DNA from: Pseudofabraea citricarpa
Taxonomy: Eukaryota > Ascomycota > Leotiomycetes > Helotiales > Dermateaceae
Length of the DNA: 64,000 bases
Direction: 5' to 3'
Assembly (NCBI GenBank): GCA_029641185.1
Contig: JAPWGK010000001.1
Span: 2,492,501-2,556,500, forward strand
The stretch's first letter is position 1. Each line of letters starts with the position of its first letter. A program made the position numbers and the translations under genes. Shown here in pieces: positions 15,904 to 28,083 of the stretch. The notes beneath the pieces are model-generated. The model saw only the letters and a program-made list of their open reading frames with translations, did no database searches and was not told the DNA's origin.

Positions 15904-17508
15904 TCAACCGGGTCAGCCCTTGCCATGCTTATAGAAATCGAAACCGCAGATGCGAGCAAGGAGTGGGGCTTGCGCCAGGCACAAAAGACTTCTTGCGACA
16001 TGGTACCGGGACCAGGGGATCTGCTAACAAATGCGCAAAAGGTGAATTCTTCTCCTTCCGTGAATTATTGCGCGAGGGCATTCTGAAAGACATCGTGCGA
16101 CCAAGTAAAAGAGCTGAACGTGGACTTACATGTTGAGGTTGGGTTGGGTTTAGTATCTGCTGGATGAACCATGTCAGCAGCGCCTTCCATTGTGGTTGAC
16201 ATCAAAAAGGAAGTGGCCGGTCGGCGCATTTTCTGAATAGAGGCATAACGACTGGATTTGGTATGCAAATGAGATCGAACACTGCAGCGACAGCGATCCG
16301 AAGCAAGATTCTTGCGCGGAGCAGCTATCGCGTCGCGAGCGCAACACAGACGTCATCCGGAAGTGTGAAGCTATGGGAGTACAGAACATACCTTGTAAAT
16401 ATGTCGAAAAGGATAGATTAAAAGGCTTGGGTTCGGATGGTATCGAGGCTTAGGATGCAGGGTTTTTGGTCTGATGTTTATGGGAGAGAGCAGGGACTTA
16501 TTCGAATGATCGCTGAAGGGATACAAAGGACGAATGTGCAATGATGTCATTGAGCTAGTTAAGCGACACAGCGAGAACTCAAGGTCCTCGTCCTCCCCCG
16601 GAATCTTGGGTTTGCTTTGCACCACGTGGGCATGCCACAATTGTCGATCCCATCCCAAATACTTGGGGTGGTTTCAATCCAATCAGATACAAGACATTAT
16701 GACGAGTTCAAATTATGTGTTAGGGGTGGGGGATAATTAAAGCTCGAGCTATTTTTGAGACAAAGTCTTTGTGGTTCTGTGTCCCATGGTTCAAAAACAA
16801 AGTTTGATGACTTCAGTAGAAACATGAAATAAACATGTATATCTAGATAAGTTTTAATTTTTGCCAATTTCTAGCTTGATACAATTGCTATGTTATTTAC
16901 AGTTCTCATCTATAACAATCTAAGTATTTGGTGTGCTACCACGATTAAACGAGGGCATCAAGGTAGTCGATTACGCACCCATATCCCACCATTTCAGTCA
17001 TCTAGCAATAGTGGACAAGATGGTTCGAACTTTATGATTCAATGATATAACTACCAGGAAACAGTACGAAGGTACAAGAGGTAAGTAATGTGCCCTGTCA
17101 CGCCTGTGCTATGAAAAAGCATAAAACTTCCATGCTACTCTCCTTTGAACCTAATAATTCTACAGCGTGTGATCAAGAAAGAACAGGCCACACCAAGTCC
17201 GTACTCACAGAAGCAGCACTACTTCTAGCGGCATAAAGTAGTGCATGGCTGATATAGAGAACATCACTTGCCTCTTCTACCTCTGTAGACACTCAAAAGT
17301 GAAGAAGATAAAACCTTTCATTTCAGAAGGAAACTATCTCAAGCCGATCATAAAGTCTTCAATCATAAATAATTCCACATCCATCTTTCCCAACCCTTCC
17401 AACCCAGCCCACCCTCTCCAACCCATTTCCTCAATCCCTATTCACCAGCAACATCCCATCCCATCCCATGCCAATAAATCCCCAACCAACCTCCCAAAAA
17501 GCCCCCAT
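15904..17508. other. Intergenic: eisosome gene 5' region and flank
   Basis: Contains the probable leader and promoter of the eisosome gene up to about 16650, then AT-rich sequence with no supported gene. The 17345-17500 stretch is C-rich with CCATCC-type repeats and is the 3' flank of the small secreted-protein gene. Confidence 0.4.
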
Positions 17509-17742
17509 TTAATTAAGGCCCAGCTCGGCCAACTGGGCATCATTCAGCGTATTCTGGCGAACACAAGTTGGCGGGGCACCACCAGTATCAGTGGGGCAGG
17601 AGATAGGGAGGATGGCATCATCAGCGAAGACACGGACGCCGGTCGAGAGGGTGCCGAGGGGTTTCGCGTTTGCGGAGGAAGATTTCGGGGCCGCGAGGGC
17701 GAAGGAAGCGAGCGTGAGGAGGGCAGCGAACGAGTACTTCAT
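17509..17742 (-). CDS. Small secreted protein (77 aa), candidate effector-like
   Basis: Single exon. The start at 17742 (MKYSFAALLT) is chosen because it opens a clear signal peptide ending near ALAAP; the open frame extends upstream without signal-peptide character. The mature part is about 59 residues with two cysteines (CPTDTGGAPPTC), which could form one disulfide. No family recognised. A CTATAAAG element lies about 175 bp upstream on the same strand. Small size and a signal peptide fit a fungal effector or cell-surface peptide, but nothing here shows function. Confidence 0.6.
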   Translation of the reverse strand: MKYSFAALLTLASFALAAPKSSSANAKPLGTLSTGVRVFADDAILPISCPTDTGGAPPTCVRQNTLNDAQLAELGLN

Positions 17743-19763
17743 ATTTGCGGTTGCGGTTGATTGAAAGAAAGAAGAATGACTTGGAAAAGAACAGTAAACG
17801 ATCAACGTCTAGCGGGTGGTATTAAGGAGATTTTGATTTTGGACTTTGGAATTGGAAGAGAGTGAGCGGATTGATGGAGATGAGAAGAGATGATCTTGGG
17901 TTGGAGGGAGCGTGTCCTTTATAGTGAGAATGACTGAGTAAGTAGATGCTAAGTGCATGATCGAAGTGCAAGGAGAGAGGAAAGAAAGGATCGTGTTTTG
18001 ATGCACTCAGCCCTGCGCGACAAGACAAGACAAGACAAGACAAGAGCAGACCCAACGTCTAGCGTATGTCAGGCCAGGCAAGCTGGCAAGGCTTTTCAAT
18101 CGGTCATCTGAAGAGAAACATGTTCCAAGAAGCCACAGTGCGGTGTAGTGCAATGCAGTATTAGCACTGAGGTGGGGAAGGGGAGAGGTAGAGTCCTCGC
18201 ATGGTTTGGTTTCGCGCGTAGATCATATATATCGTCGCTCACTTAGTACGGACCCTGCACAGCTACTATACCTCCCATTAAGCCTCAACCAACCTGCACA
18301 ACAACAGTAGAAGCTCACTCAACAAAAGCCGAATACCACCCTTCAATCACTAGACTAGCAATCTCTCAAGATCAACACCGAATCCTCTCTCAGCAGCACC
18401 CATAAATCCAATCCATCAAGTCTTGTCAATTCAATTCATCCACCTCACCTCACCGCACCTCGCCTCGCCTCGCTTAGCCTCACCATCTCCCTCCCAGTTC
18501 CCCTCCTTCCGAAACCGAAACCGCATGAGCAAGAACAAGCGAGCTGCCAAAGGATTTAGCAGTTGAAAGCTCAAACAGCAGCAGAAGCAGGACCATCTGA
18601 ACACCGAGCATAACCTAAAAGCTGCTCGCCAAGATCAAAAATCAAAATCAAAGGAGATCAGGCCATGAAATAAAGATCGGGTGATCCGATCTGATCTGAA
18701 GCCACCACATCACTCGAGACGAGACGGGACGTTCTGGAACACTACCTAACATGGAAGAAGATTCGAAACAAAAGAAGACAAAGAGGAAAAGAAGGAAGGC
18801 TCGATTCATAATCCTCCCCCCTATCTCTCTCCTCGTCTCCTCTCGAAAATTGTCAACTCGCTTCCCAATGCCGGTCCTACATCTACGGTCAAGATTCCCA
18901 TATCTATACACAAGAACAAGAACAAGAACAAGCAAATCCTGAACCTCGAATCCATAGATCTATGTCCATTTGCTAGGGGACTGATCTGATCATTCTCACC
19001 CACCCGCCGTACTGTATGTCCAAAAGAAGAAGAAAAAAAGAAGAGAAGACGAAGGGAATCGGACGGTTCGGGGCCCGGTGTCCAGAAGGTAAAGGCAGCC
19101 AAGTAAGTCTAGGCTTGTTACTCCGTACCTACTGTACCTATTGCTCAATCGTTGCTGGCGCATGCATATTGCATTAGCAGTCAGCAACCTAATGTCGAGG
19201 AGTTGTGTTCCCATGTCGCAATATACCTTATCTATGATCGTTTCCTCTCTTCGTGCTGCATTTTCTTTCCCATCTCCTACTTATCCATAATCAATTACCT
19301 CACCTCACTTCACTCTTGAGAACAAAAATGCGCACGCGACAGGACGAGCAACAGAAGAAATGAGAGAAGACAGCAGACCCAGAAAGTTTATGTGCGTGTG
19401 AGATTTGGTAGTTTGGTTGGATGGAATTGAAATGTCGTCTCGTAAGTAGGTAAGTAATACAGATCTTACAATACAGATTAATGTAAAAAAAAAAAAAAGA
19501 ACATAGTAGGAAGCAAGAGCGCGCGAGGAGATTCGTTTCCCATATAACCCAAAGTAGAATCGTCATCATAACCCGTCTCTCTCATCCCGATCCATGCTGA
19601 AGTTCATCATTCCACGAGCGAGTGCGCGTGGGCGTCACAAGACGTCCCCCCATCCCTCTCCCCTCCCAGCCCTCACATCAATTCGTCCGTCTCGTCGAAT
19701 TTTGCTTTATGTCTTTTTTGTGTATTTGCTCGTAGATCTAGATCTAGCCCGTGGAGGCCTCAT
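17743..19763. other. Intergenic with simple repeats
   Basis: Holds the promoter of the small secreted-protein gene, an ACAAG pentanucleotide run at about 18019-18045, CTCGC-type runs near 18460 and an AAGAAC run near 18910. A poly-A/T run lies near 19486. No supported gene. Confidence 0.4.
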
Positions 19764-20009
19764 CTATCTGTAGCGAGTGGTGCTTCGTCGGTAAGAGCTC
19801 TGGCTGACTCTTGGGCTGGCAGTCGCGACGTAGGTCCGACTGACTGGGCGTGAGACAGTCGTGGTCTCGACGTAGGACCGTCTTGGGTGCGAGTGCGAGT
19901 GGTGAGAGCGATGAGAGTGTCTGGAAACAGGTCGAGGCGCAACGACTACCTCCTCGACATAACGGTGGCCATGTCTATGGCGGGGCTTTGAAGAGGTGAA
20001 GAGACACAT
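19764..20009 (-). CDS. Small His/Arg/Ser-rich protein (81 aa)
   Basis: Single exon, starting MCLFTSSKPRHRHGHRY. The protein is strongly basic, with HSHRSHHSHSHPRRSY in the middle and repeated RPVSR and Tyr-Arg pairs towards the end. Short proteins of this composition starting with MC recur in filamentous ascomycetes, but I know of no assigned function. No signal peptide or membrane segment. It could be an intrinsically disordered or nucleic-acid-binding protein. A chance frame cannot be excluded given the biased composition. Confidence 0.5.
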   Translation of the reverse strand: MCLFTSSKPRHRHGHRYVEEVVVAPRPVSRHSHRSHHSHSHPRRSYVETTTVSRPVSRTYVATASPRVSQSSYRRSTTRYR

Positions 20010-22735
20010 GATGACTGGTTGATTTATTTAGAGATTAATGTTTTTGTGTGTAGCTGAAGTTGTGCTATGCGATGCTCGAGTCGTTGACTGGATTGGATAT
20101 AGTGGTCTGAATATGGAACGGAGAGAGGAGAGGGGGGTTGCTGTTGTTCATATACTTGAGCAGACAGCAAGGCAATGACGAATATTAACCCCCCTCATGC
20201 CAGCCAAGCCCCACGCATGCTGCACCGCTTCCACACAGGCAGGTCCCTGAAGGAATCGGGATCCTGGCAAATCTGGACGAATGCTTGTCGATATCGGCCC
20301 TCCATAAGGGGGCTGGTTGAGGTGCTTCCGTCCATGGGTTGGAGAATTAAGCGCGGCAAGAGCAAGTCATTCTGATTCTGGGGCGCGCGGCAGCAGAGCC
20401 TCACTCAAGACTCGTTGACTCACTCTCACCGAAGAGGCCCTTTTCTTCTTGTTTGATCCCGTGTTCCAACACGGGATTCTGTTGCCTGTGGGCGGCAATA
20501 ACGAATGTTGGAGGCTGCGCACAACTCGCTACAGTAGCAGATGGGCGGCTGACGGGCAAGACCCCTTCCAACCATCGTTTGCTCGTCTGGGAAAAGAAAA
20601 AGAAAGAAAGAAGAAAAGCTGAGACTTGTGATTGAGTTTCGGGGCTGTGTACCAATACCGGCGCAGAGACTCGAGATGCAGGACAGCAATGCAGTGGGAG
20701 AAAGGTTATTATTGGAGTCTGACCGAGTAGACGCTGTGGGTTCGCTGCAGTGAAAAGGATATGGAGGGATGAGGAGGGATGAAGAGGGATCAAGAGCAGG
20801 CTTTGGACGACAGGCGACAGCTCGGCGAAGATAATACGACGTCATCCCGCATGCCCCAAGCGACCCCTGCCCGTCCTGGTTCCCCAGCGATATTTCGTAC
20901 CATTAAGCACCATTTGGCTCTTCTGCCATGGCCTTCGAGATGGGAGGTGTCTTGTGCTTGACGAGTCTCAAGAGAAATAATATTGCGGGAATCTGTCGGC
21001 TTTTGAGTACTTGTTAAAGTCGACCAAGCAGATGGGCAACAATAACGTTAATGATGCAACTCAGAAGGTAGCTATCGACATGTTAACACCAAATAATAGC
21101 CAGCTGCTCTCTTACACAACTACCCTCATCTTAGCCTATTATTTCCCACAAGACAAGAACGCCTATGCACCTTGCAAACAAACAGATCAAACCCAACCCA
21201 ACTTACCGTCTGCATCACCCGGTACAAATACCTTCCTCGCCTCGCCTACAGCACCCTATCCCATCCCATCTCATCTCATCCCATCCCGTCCATCTCTTGG
21301 CCTCCTCATACACTACTGTACTCTACTATAGACACAAGTGTCAAGACGAGCACCCAAGGGCACACAAGAACCTAAAGTACATTACCATGCCATCATAGTT
21401 CATAATTCATAATCAAAGCCAGCCAACCAGCGACCAGTGACCGCAACCGCAACCGCAACCGCACCCAAGACGAGCTACGAAAAGATAAGCCAGAGTTCGC
21501 AGAACAAGTTTCCAGGGAAGTGGAAGGCCGATCGGTACTATATAGTAGTACGCTATATTTGGTCTCTGCAGCATCGTATCGTATCGTATCTATGGTCTTA
21601 GTGAGCGGCGGGGAAAGGAGGAGGAGGAGGAACCCACTCCACTCTTGCCTTGAGGGGGGCGGCTTCCCGCTTGGATTTCTTGTTTCCTCCTTTTTGTTTT
21701 TTGTTGCACGTCGTCAACCTCGTGTCCGTTTTCTTATGAGAGTTCGTATCGTACAGCAAAGCAAGCAGCCTAGGTACCTAGGTGCCTATCTATTTATTTC
21801 CCTCCCTACCTATCCCCTCAAAAAGCCCTCTTCTCTTATCTTTTGTTGCACGTCGTCAATCTCGTGTCCGGTTCCTTATGAGAGTCCACACAGCAGCCTG
21901 GATACTTAGGTATCTATCTATTTATTTCCCTTCCGGTCGTGTTGGCCATCCATCCATCTATCATCCATCGACGGAAGCAACCTGGAAGTCGAAAAGCAAA
22001 GGCCTTATTCGGGTACTTTTGTTGCACATCGCTCGTGAAAACCAAGGTTCTTCTCTGCGACACGACTTCGACCTGCTCTGCTCTGGAATCAGGTTTGGCC
22101 CAGGTCCAGGTCGATAGCAGAAATGGTAGGTTGGTGGTAGTGGTAGTGGCAGTGCCTGGCCCGAGAGTGGTGTAGTATGGACCAAGGCACGGTACTTGAC
22201 CCAGTTCGCGTGTCGTCCCATTCCGCCTTCCACAAAGACCGAGTCAGGATTTTACAGTCACTCACCATTCATTCATCACTCATTTATTCAAGATGCCAAT
22301 AAAACACTCCATATTTTATGTGTATATGTTTGACCTCGATAGATACCTAGCCACGAACTCCTAGTACAATATACATGGTCCAGTCCGGATTAGACTTTAC
22401 CTGACCAGAGTAACAAAACAAAAAAAGAAAACGCCGCCGTGTGAATGCTGCTTTAGACTATCCAGTAGATGCAAAATATGTCGGTCCCGATAACCCATGA
22501 GTGTCTGTACACCAAAGAGAAAGTAAAATGTTGGGATTGATTTTGAACACCCCGTCGAGATCTCACCTCGAGTAAACTCCTGAGAAAGGGCGTGGGCTTG
22601 TAAGAGAAGGGAAAGTTAGATGCCGAGATGCCAGCCCTGCTATACACCGAAGAAACAAAAATCTGGCAAACGTTGAATGGAAGTAGAACATCGAAGTTGT
22701 CATGAGATCATAATCCTTTTTACACTTTCTTTACA
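20010..22735. other. Intergenic, about 2.7 kb, repeat-rich
   Basis: No supported gene; open frames overlap on both strands and lack motifs. Contains a ~95-bp direct duplication at 21699-21806 and 21841-21932, a partial third copy near 22016, and CATCCCATCTCATC-type runs near 21250-21290. Confidence 0.4.
21699..21932. repeat. Direct duplication of a ~95-bp segment
   Basis: TTTTGTTGCACGTCGTCAA, then CTCGTGTCCG, then CTTATGAGAGT, then TATCTATTTATTTCCC occur in the same order at 21699-21806 and again at 21841-21932. The copies differ by substitutions and by about 15 bp of extra sequence in the first. A fragment (TTTTGTTGCACATCG) recurs near 22016. Confidence 0.75.
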
Positions 22736-24321
22736 TCAGTAATTTACTGGGTCCCATCGATCTGGTTGTCTCCCGATACCACCAGGCGTCGTCGGTTGTT
22801 GTGATCGTGAGTCTGATTGAGGTTGATATGCCTTGTATCCTGGATATGAAGCTTGCTCTTGTGGGGGAGGGCTTCTGCTGGCATAAGATGGAGGTGCTGT
22901 GCTTACACCATCAAAGTACCCACCTCCACCGCCACTTTGTTGTTGTTCCATTCGAGGAGTCGATCGACCATATGGCATTTGTTGTGGCTGTCGTGCATTA
23001 TACTGCTGTTGTCCACCGCCATTATATTGGTCTTGCCCACCATTATATTGATCTTGTCCACCACCGAAATCAAAACCTGAGTTGTTGTTTAGCGGAGGCG
23101 ATGCCATTCTTCCTGGTCCTCCGGGTCCACGCGAGGGACCGCGACTCTGAGGTGGAATAGGGTTGTTGTACTGGTCTCCTTGATAAGGGCGGGAACTTCC
23201 AGAATACTGTCGTTGTGGTCCTTGCGGGTAAGGACGGTTTGGCTCGTTAGAGTACTGGCTACCAGCATATGCTCCGGCTCCTTGCTGATATCCATTATCG
23301 GAATAAGCTTCTGGTGCTGGGCTACCGTTGAAGCCTCTGTTCATAGCTTGAGGGGCAGGTGAACCGTAACCACGTCCCATATTCTGTGGTGCGGGTGAGC
23401 CATAGCCTCGTCCCATATCCTGTGGAGCTGGCGAAGCATATCGGCTCTGGCCATTTTGTGATGCTGCATAGCCTCCTGCATTTTGATTGTATCCAGTCTG
23501 AGTTTGCCCATAAGCATCCACTGGGCTGACGCCCCCTGCACCCATATACCCATTCCCACCCATTCCTTGCCCAGGTTGAGCACCAAATGGACTTCCCGTC
23601 CCAGGGGTAATTCCTCCAGGAGATACAGCACCAGGAGCCATCAAAGGAACTTTCTGACCAGTCGATGGATCCAACTCCCCCAACTCCATACCGTCCTTCT
23701 CGTCGTCTGTCATAACCCTTCTCTTGCTCGCGGAATCCCAACTTGGCATTGGAGGTAAGGCATCCTCAGAGAGTGTTGATTTTGGTTCGACTGCCAGTCC
23801 ATTCTTGCCCACCTCGAATGTCGCAAATTGCGGAGGTTCCTTCGCGCCCAGCGCACCTCCCATCATCGGAGCTGGTGCTTGATAACCCTGTGCTGGGTTA
23901 TGGAATTGGGAGTCGTCAAGATGCTTGTGAGGCTTGTTCTTCTTTCCATCGCAAGACCCACCGCAGCAATCGCAGCACTTAAGAAATGAAAAGCAGGTAC
24001 AGCAACAAGACATGCCACAACATGCACACCTGATTATACATGAGACAATTGATAGTACTATGAGGGCCAAGACGATGATAAGGACAATTGCAGGCCATCT
24101 GAAGGGTGTTAGCACATATACAATGGCCTCTATGAAGCATGTACTTACTTGCAATACTTGTATGCCATACAATTGTCCCAGCTCTTCAGCGAATCCGCGA
24201 CGTTCGATATCTCATCAGTGACTGCCCGCTGCCCCAATAGACTCCGAACCACAATATTGCCGACCCGGTCGAACACACCACCCCTCACGCTCCTCTGCAT
24301 AGCCTCGGAAATATGAGGCAT
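22736..24321 (-). CDS. Fibroin-3-related membrane protein with Cys-rich juxtamembrane segment
   Basis: Two exons on the minus strand, 24321-24149 and 24098-22736, with a 50-bp intron, giving 511 residues. The N-terminal ~57 residues (starting MPHISEAMQRSV) lead into one transmembrane span (WPAIVLIIVLALIVLSIVSC). A short segment with many cysteines follows (CCGMSCCCTCFSFLKCC), a likely site for palmitoylation. The remaining ~400 residues are Gly/Pro/Gln/Tyr-rich and disordered, with repeats of GYGSPAPQ-type units around residues 240-290. This layout matches the fungal family annotated as fibroin-3-related. Plasma-membrane or septal roles are plausible, but function is not established. The spliced start is preferred because it supplies a conserved-looking N-terminus lost in the unspliced frame. 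Confidence 0.8.
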
Positions 24322-25828
24322 CTTGGTGAATTTGCAATTCCCCCTTCGAATGAGCGTGAAGAGAGAACCACAACAATGGAAGCGGGAACTGCTATCCTCA
24401 CGTCGAGGTCGAGGTACGTCGTGGTAGAAAAGAGTTCGTCAGAAGTTGCAGATCCTCCTTACTCCATAATACAATTTCCCGTTTTGAGGATCGGCCGCTT
24501 ATCACACTTCGGATTGGTATACCGATCAGCTCTTCGTCGACCAAAGATGGGAGGTTGACTCTCGGTGATGTCGGCTTCGCAGCAACGATCTCTGTCGCGT
24601 CAACGCTCCGGTGGATAGCATGAAAGAATTGGAGAGGCTGCTGCACGTTGTCGTAAATTAAATCGCGATGTACAGATGGGCGACTTCTTGGGGCCGCCAG
24701 GTGAAACGGAGGCGAGAAGTGAGTGAAATCGGGCTGTGCAGCTCGAGTTCTCGTGAGACCTATCTGAGCGCCTACTGTCTATTTTGAATGGCTGGGCTTC
24801 TGACTTCTGGGCGGAGGATGGCTGGTTACACGTTGGGATTGGGCAGGTAAGGAGCCGATAGTTTTCAAGGGCATAAAGAGAGGCAGTAGTTGGGACGACG
24901 TCAAGTCGACGAAGGGATGGTCAAGCAAAGCAGCGACGTTTCCACGGTTTCCCTCTGCGACCTCGGGTTGTCGCAATAACGTCCGTCACCTTGATAATTT
25001 CAGGGATCTGCCGGGACAGGAGGAGATTGAGTTTGCGATGTGTCAGGTGATCGAGATGAGCTGTGGCGTTGGAAGGTGGTGGCTCAGGCTGTACATCAGG
25101 CTGTGCTGGTGCATAGAACGAGGAATAATCACAGGGGACGCGCGTCGGGATGGCCTGTCTTCTGAACATTCGCTGGTGTTTGTAGGCTTGGTTAGAAACA
25201 AATACGAGAGTATGCTTGGAATAGTTTCAACCGGCGGAAACATATTGGCAATGAGTAGATAGGATTTAGTGGCTGAATGGTTGGAGTAGATAGGTAGGTA
25301 AGAATCATACTTTGACAGTACCTACAGGTAGCTAGCCATGCAGGGAGCACGACATGAAGGATTTCGATTCAAGGCCTTACCTTGGGCATTCCAGGACAAT
25401 ACTTCGTGGCTTTGAATAGCTTCATCTCAGCTTGTCTTCTTGAAGAGTACTGGATATCGTAGTATCGATTTACAAATGTTCGTTCATGCACTGCATATTG
25501 CTTGAAATCATCACATCTTAAGTTCGCCCATATAGCTGGAAGTGGATGTCGTCGAATGACGTTTTAATTAAAGTAATCTGCTAGAAACAATTCCTGAAGG
25601 AAAGGCTGGGTTTTGTTCGTTTTCGTTATCATCTCAGGTCACACCCAGCAACCTTTCCCATCATCAACCTCGAACGATCTGATGCTTCGTCTGGTGAGGC
25701 TAAGTTTGGTTCTCCATCTGACGCCCGTAAGAATAGTATCCGCTATACCCGACCCATTACACAGTAACTAACATTTTGTTCTCAATCCTTCCATTATCAT
25801 ATCCCCCTGGCGCAAGCTCTCATGTACC
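24322..25828. other. Intergenic between two minus-strand membrane-protein genes
   Basis: Contains the promoter of the fibroin-3-like gene and the 3' flank of the RCR-like gene. No supported gene. Confidence 0.4.
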
Positions 25829-26425
25829 CTATCTGATGATCCCATCTCCCTTCTTTGGTGGTGGTCCATCTGGGGCATCGTAAACTGGTTCGCCACCCCG
25901 CTGTGGATGGTATGCGTTCTGGGGAGGCTGCATCTCATACGCGCCGCCATGTTGTCCGTAGTATCCCTCGTTGCTGTTGAAAGTATTGCCGGTCTGCTGG
26001 TGTCCCATGGGAGCGGCACTGTAAGGAGGAGCTGGGGCACCATAATGCTGTTGGGGCTGGCCATAGTAGTTTTGGTTGTTGCCGTACTGACCGGCTTGAG
26101 GCTTTGCGCCCATCCAGCCAGTCCCATACATCGGGGGTGCTCCGCGACGGCGGCGACGACGGTTGTTAAGGCACGAGAAACCAAAAGCGACAATGAGCAC
26201 GACGATGACTATGACGGCCAGGGCAACCCATCTCCCCCAATCATCCCAGCGGGAGTACGAATAACAATATCCGCTGCTGTTGCAACTGTGATTCAAATGT
26301 TAGCCGTGAAGTTAGGTGGCGAACTGGTCTACCAGCAAAAAAGGGACTACGCACCGAATATCATCATCATCATCGTCAAAGTCCTGTCTTCGGACGAGGT
26401 TGAGGACATTCGCGAGGGGTGCCAT
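25829..26425 (-). CDS. RCR-family membrane protein (Congo red resistance/chitin deposition)
   Basis: Two exons on the minus strand, 26425-26355 and 26285-25829, giving 175 residues. The N-terminus MAPLANVLNLVRRQ is followed by an Asp run, then CNSSGYCYSYSRWDDWGRW. One transmembrane span follows (VALAVIVIVVLIVAFGFSC) and then an Arg run, NNRRRRRRG, fixing a cytosolic C-terminus. The tail is Gln/Tyr/Pro-rich and contains PPxY-like PPYSA and PVYDAPDGPPP. In yeast Rcr1/Rcr2 such tails bind the ubiquitin ligase Rsp5 and affect chitin deposition and transporter sorting. The same role here is inferred from family resemblance. Confidence 0.83.
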
Positions 26426-28083
26426 CGTGTCGACTTCGGATGAGTGTTATCGTGGGTGATGTCAGAAGCTCCGTGCCCAAGGCTGAAGCAGGATGCTTGC
26501 AGGAGTTGAGGAAAGTTGGGATGGAGTCCGGATGAGGTTTCGGACGGTCTCGTGTGACGAGGACCTCGGGACGTAACACAGTAGAGTACAGTGAGTGGTC
26601 TTTGCGATGAGGCAAAAAGAGTGCCCCCGGGGAAGTTGGGATTTTTATCTAGGAATGCGGAAGGAGGGGAAGGTTTAAAAGAGGTTGTTGCTGGGAGGAC
26701 GAGGGATAAGTGCGAAGTGGTGGCTGTGCAGCTTGTCTTTATCTGACTTTCCTGCCACGACGACCGACCGGAAGACCAAGACGGGTTTGCTGTGACGAAG
26801 CGCTGTGAGGGAGAGAACACGAGCGAGCTTCTTCTTATTGCTGTGCTGAGTTCTGAGTGACTATTGAAAGGTAGATTGGGATGGAATGGGATGGATCTGA
26901 ATCCCTTCCTCAGGTTTTCTCATCCTTCCCCTTGATAAGTACATACAGTAACTATAGTTGATTATAATTTCTTCTTAGTGCAGGTACCGCCGCAACTCTG
27001 TCCGCTCATCTCCTGCTCCTGCTCCTTACCTCCGGTACAGTACTTTCGTACTTTAGTACTACTGACAGTACTGTACTTTACTGTACACCTTAGGTACCTT
27101 ATCCTAGGTATCTATAGTACTACTCTATCATCCCCCCCGGACACACTTCAACTCCCTTGCCTCCTCTCCTCTCCTCTCCTTCCCTCCGGAACAACACAAT
27201 AATTCCAAAAAAACATCGCATGGCCTTACAATGACGCAGCCAGCGATTTGCTCGGCTCCACAGCCAATCAGGCTCTTATGCTTCATCCTCAGTTCTGCAG
27301 CAAGGGTCGTCCTGGAATCAATTGCCAACGCATCAATGATCGAGTGGTCTGTGTGTAACCTGAATCGCTGTGAAATGCCTTCCCTTTCCCAGAGACTTCT
27401 TCCTCAACCACTCTTCCCTACTCCTATCAGTGAATCATTCCTGGAAGCGCTATCAAACGCGATCATAACAACCCATTTATTGCTGCATGCGCCCAACTTC
27501 GAGCCTCAATCTACATGTCAGCCCTCTCTCTGCAGTCTGCAGTCTGCAGTCCGCAGTCAGTCACTCTACCTACTCACCACGAGACCGGCCAAGTGGTGCG
27601 CGTTCGAAAACCACCCTCACATTATGAGCACGCGAGAACAGGCAGAGCAGAGAGTCTTGGGCCATATTATTGTATATGTCCTTAAATACAGCCCCCAGGT
27701 ACCACCAACAACACCTAACGATGCCTCCAAATCCCCTTATTACGAATCGGGAAATGCCATACAAAGGAGAACACACAAAAAAGCTAGCAGCCGCACTCCC
27801 CGGCGCTACTAATGCAAAAACGCTGGTCATAAAGGTCGTCTCGTCGTTGCAGACATGGCGCGTGAAGGGCGTGAGGTAAGGCCGGATCCTCTACCGAATA
27901 CTGGTTGAACAAAGGGCAGTGAAGAAAAGAAACCATAAGAGGTATGCCGCGAGCTGTGGAGATATATGTTGCCTTTGCAGGCTAGGTAGGAGAAGGTTTT
28001 ATCTTTCCGTCACTTTCGTAATTGTTATAACAGGCCCTTTTTCGACCAAGATTGCGAATCTCTGTTAGAGCTCAGGTCGTCCC
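26426..28083. other. Intergenic, about 1.65 kb
   Basis: No supported gene. Around 27040-27125 there is a dense cluster of TACT/AGTA and CTGTAC palindromic steps. A CTGCAGTCTGCAGTC run lies near 27530. A frame of 193 codons at 27231-27812 lacks any motif. Confidence 0.4.

Noticed and set aside
20401..20845. Overlapping 130-139 codon minus-strand frames
   Set aside because: Two frames overlap in the same DNA and neither has motifs; chance frames in pyrimidine-rich DNA.
25768..26443. Two long frames overlapping the RCR gene on other frames or strand
   Set aside because: Both overlap the well-supported two-exon RCR-like gene and have no motifs.
27231..27812. 193-codon + strand frame
   Set aside because: Longest unexplained frame in that spacer, but no family motif, no splice-linked continuation and mixed low-complexity composition.
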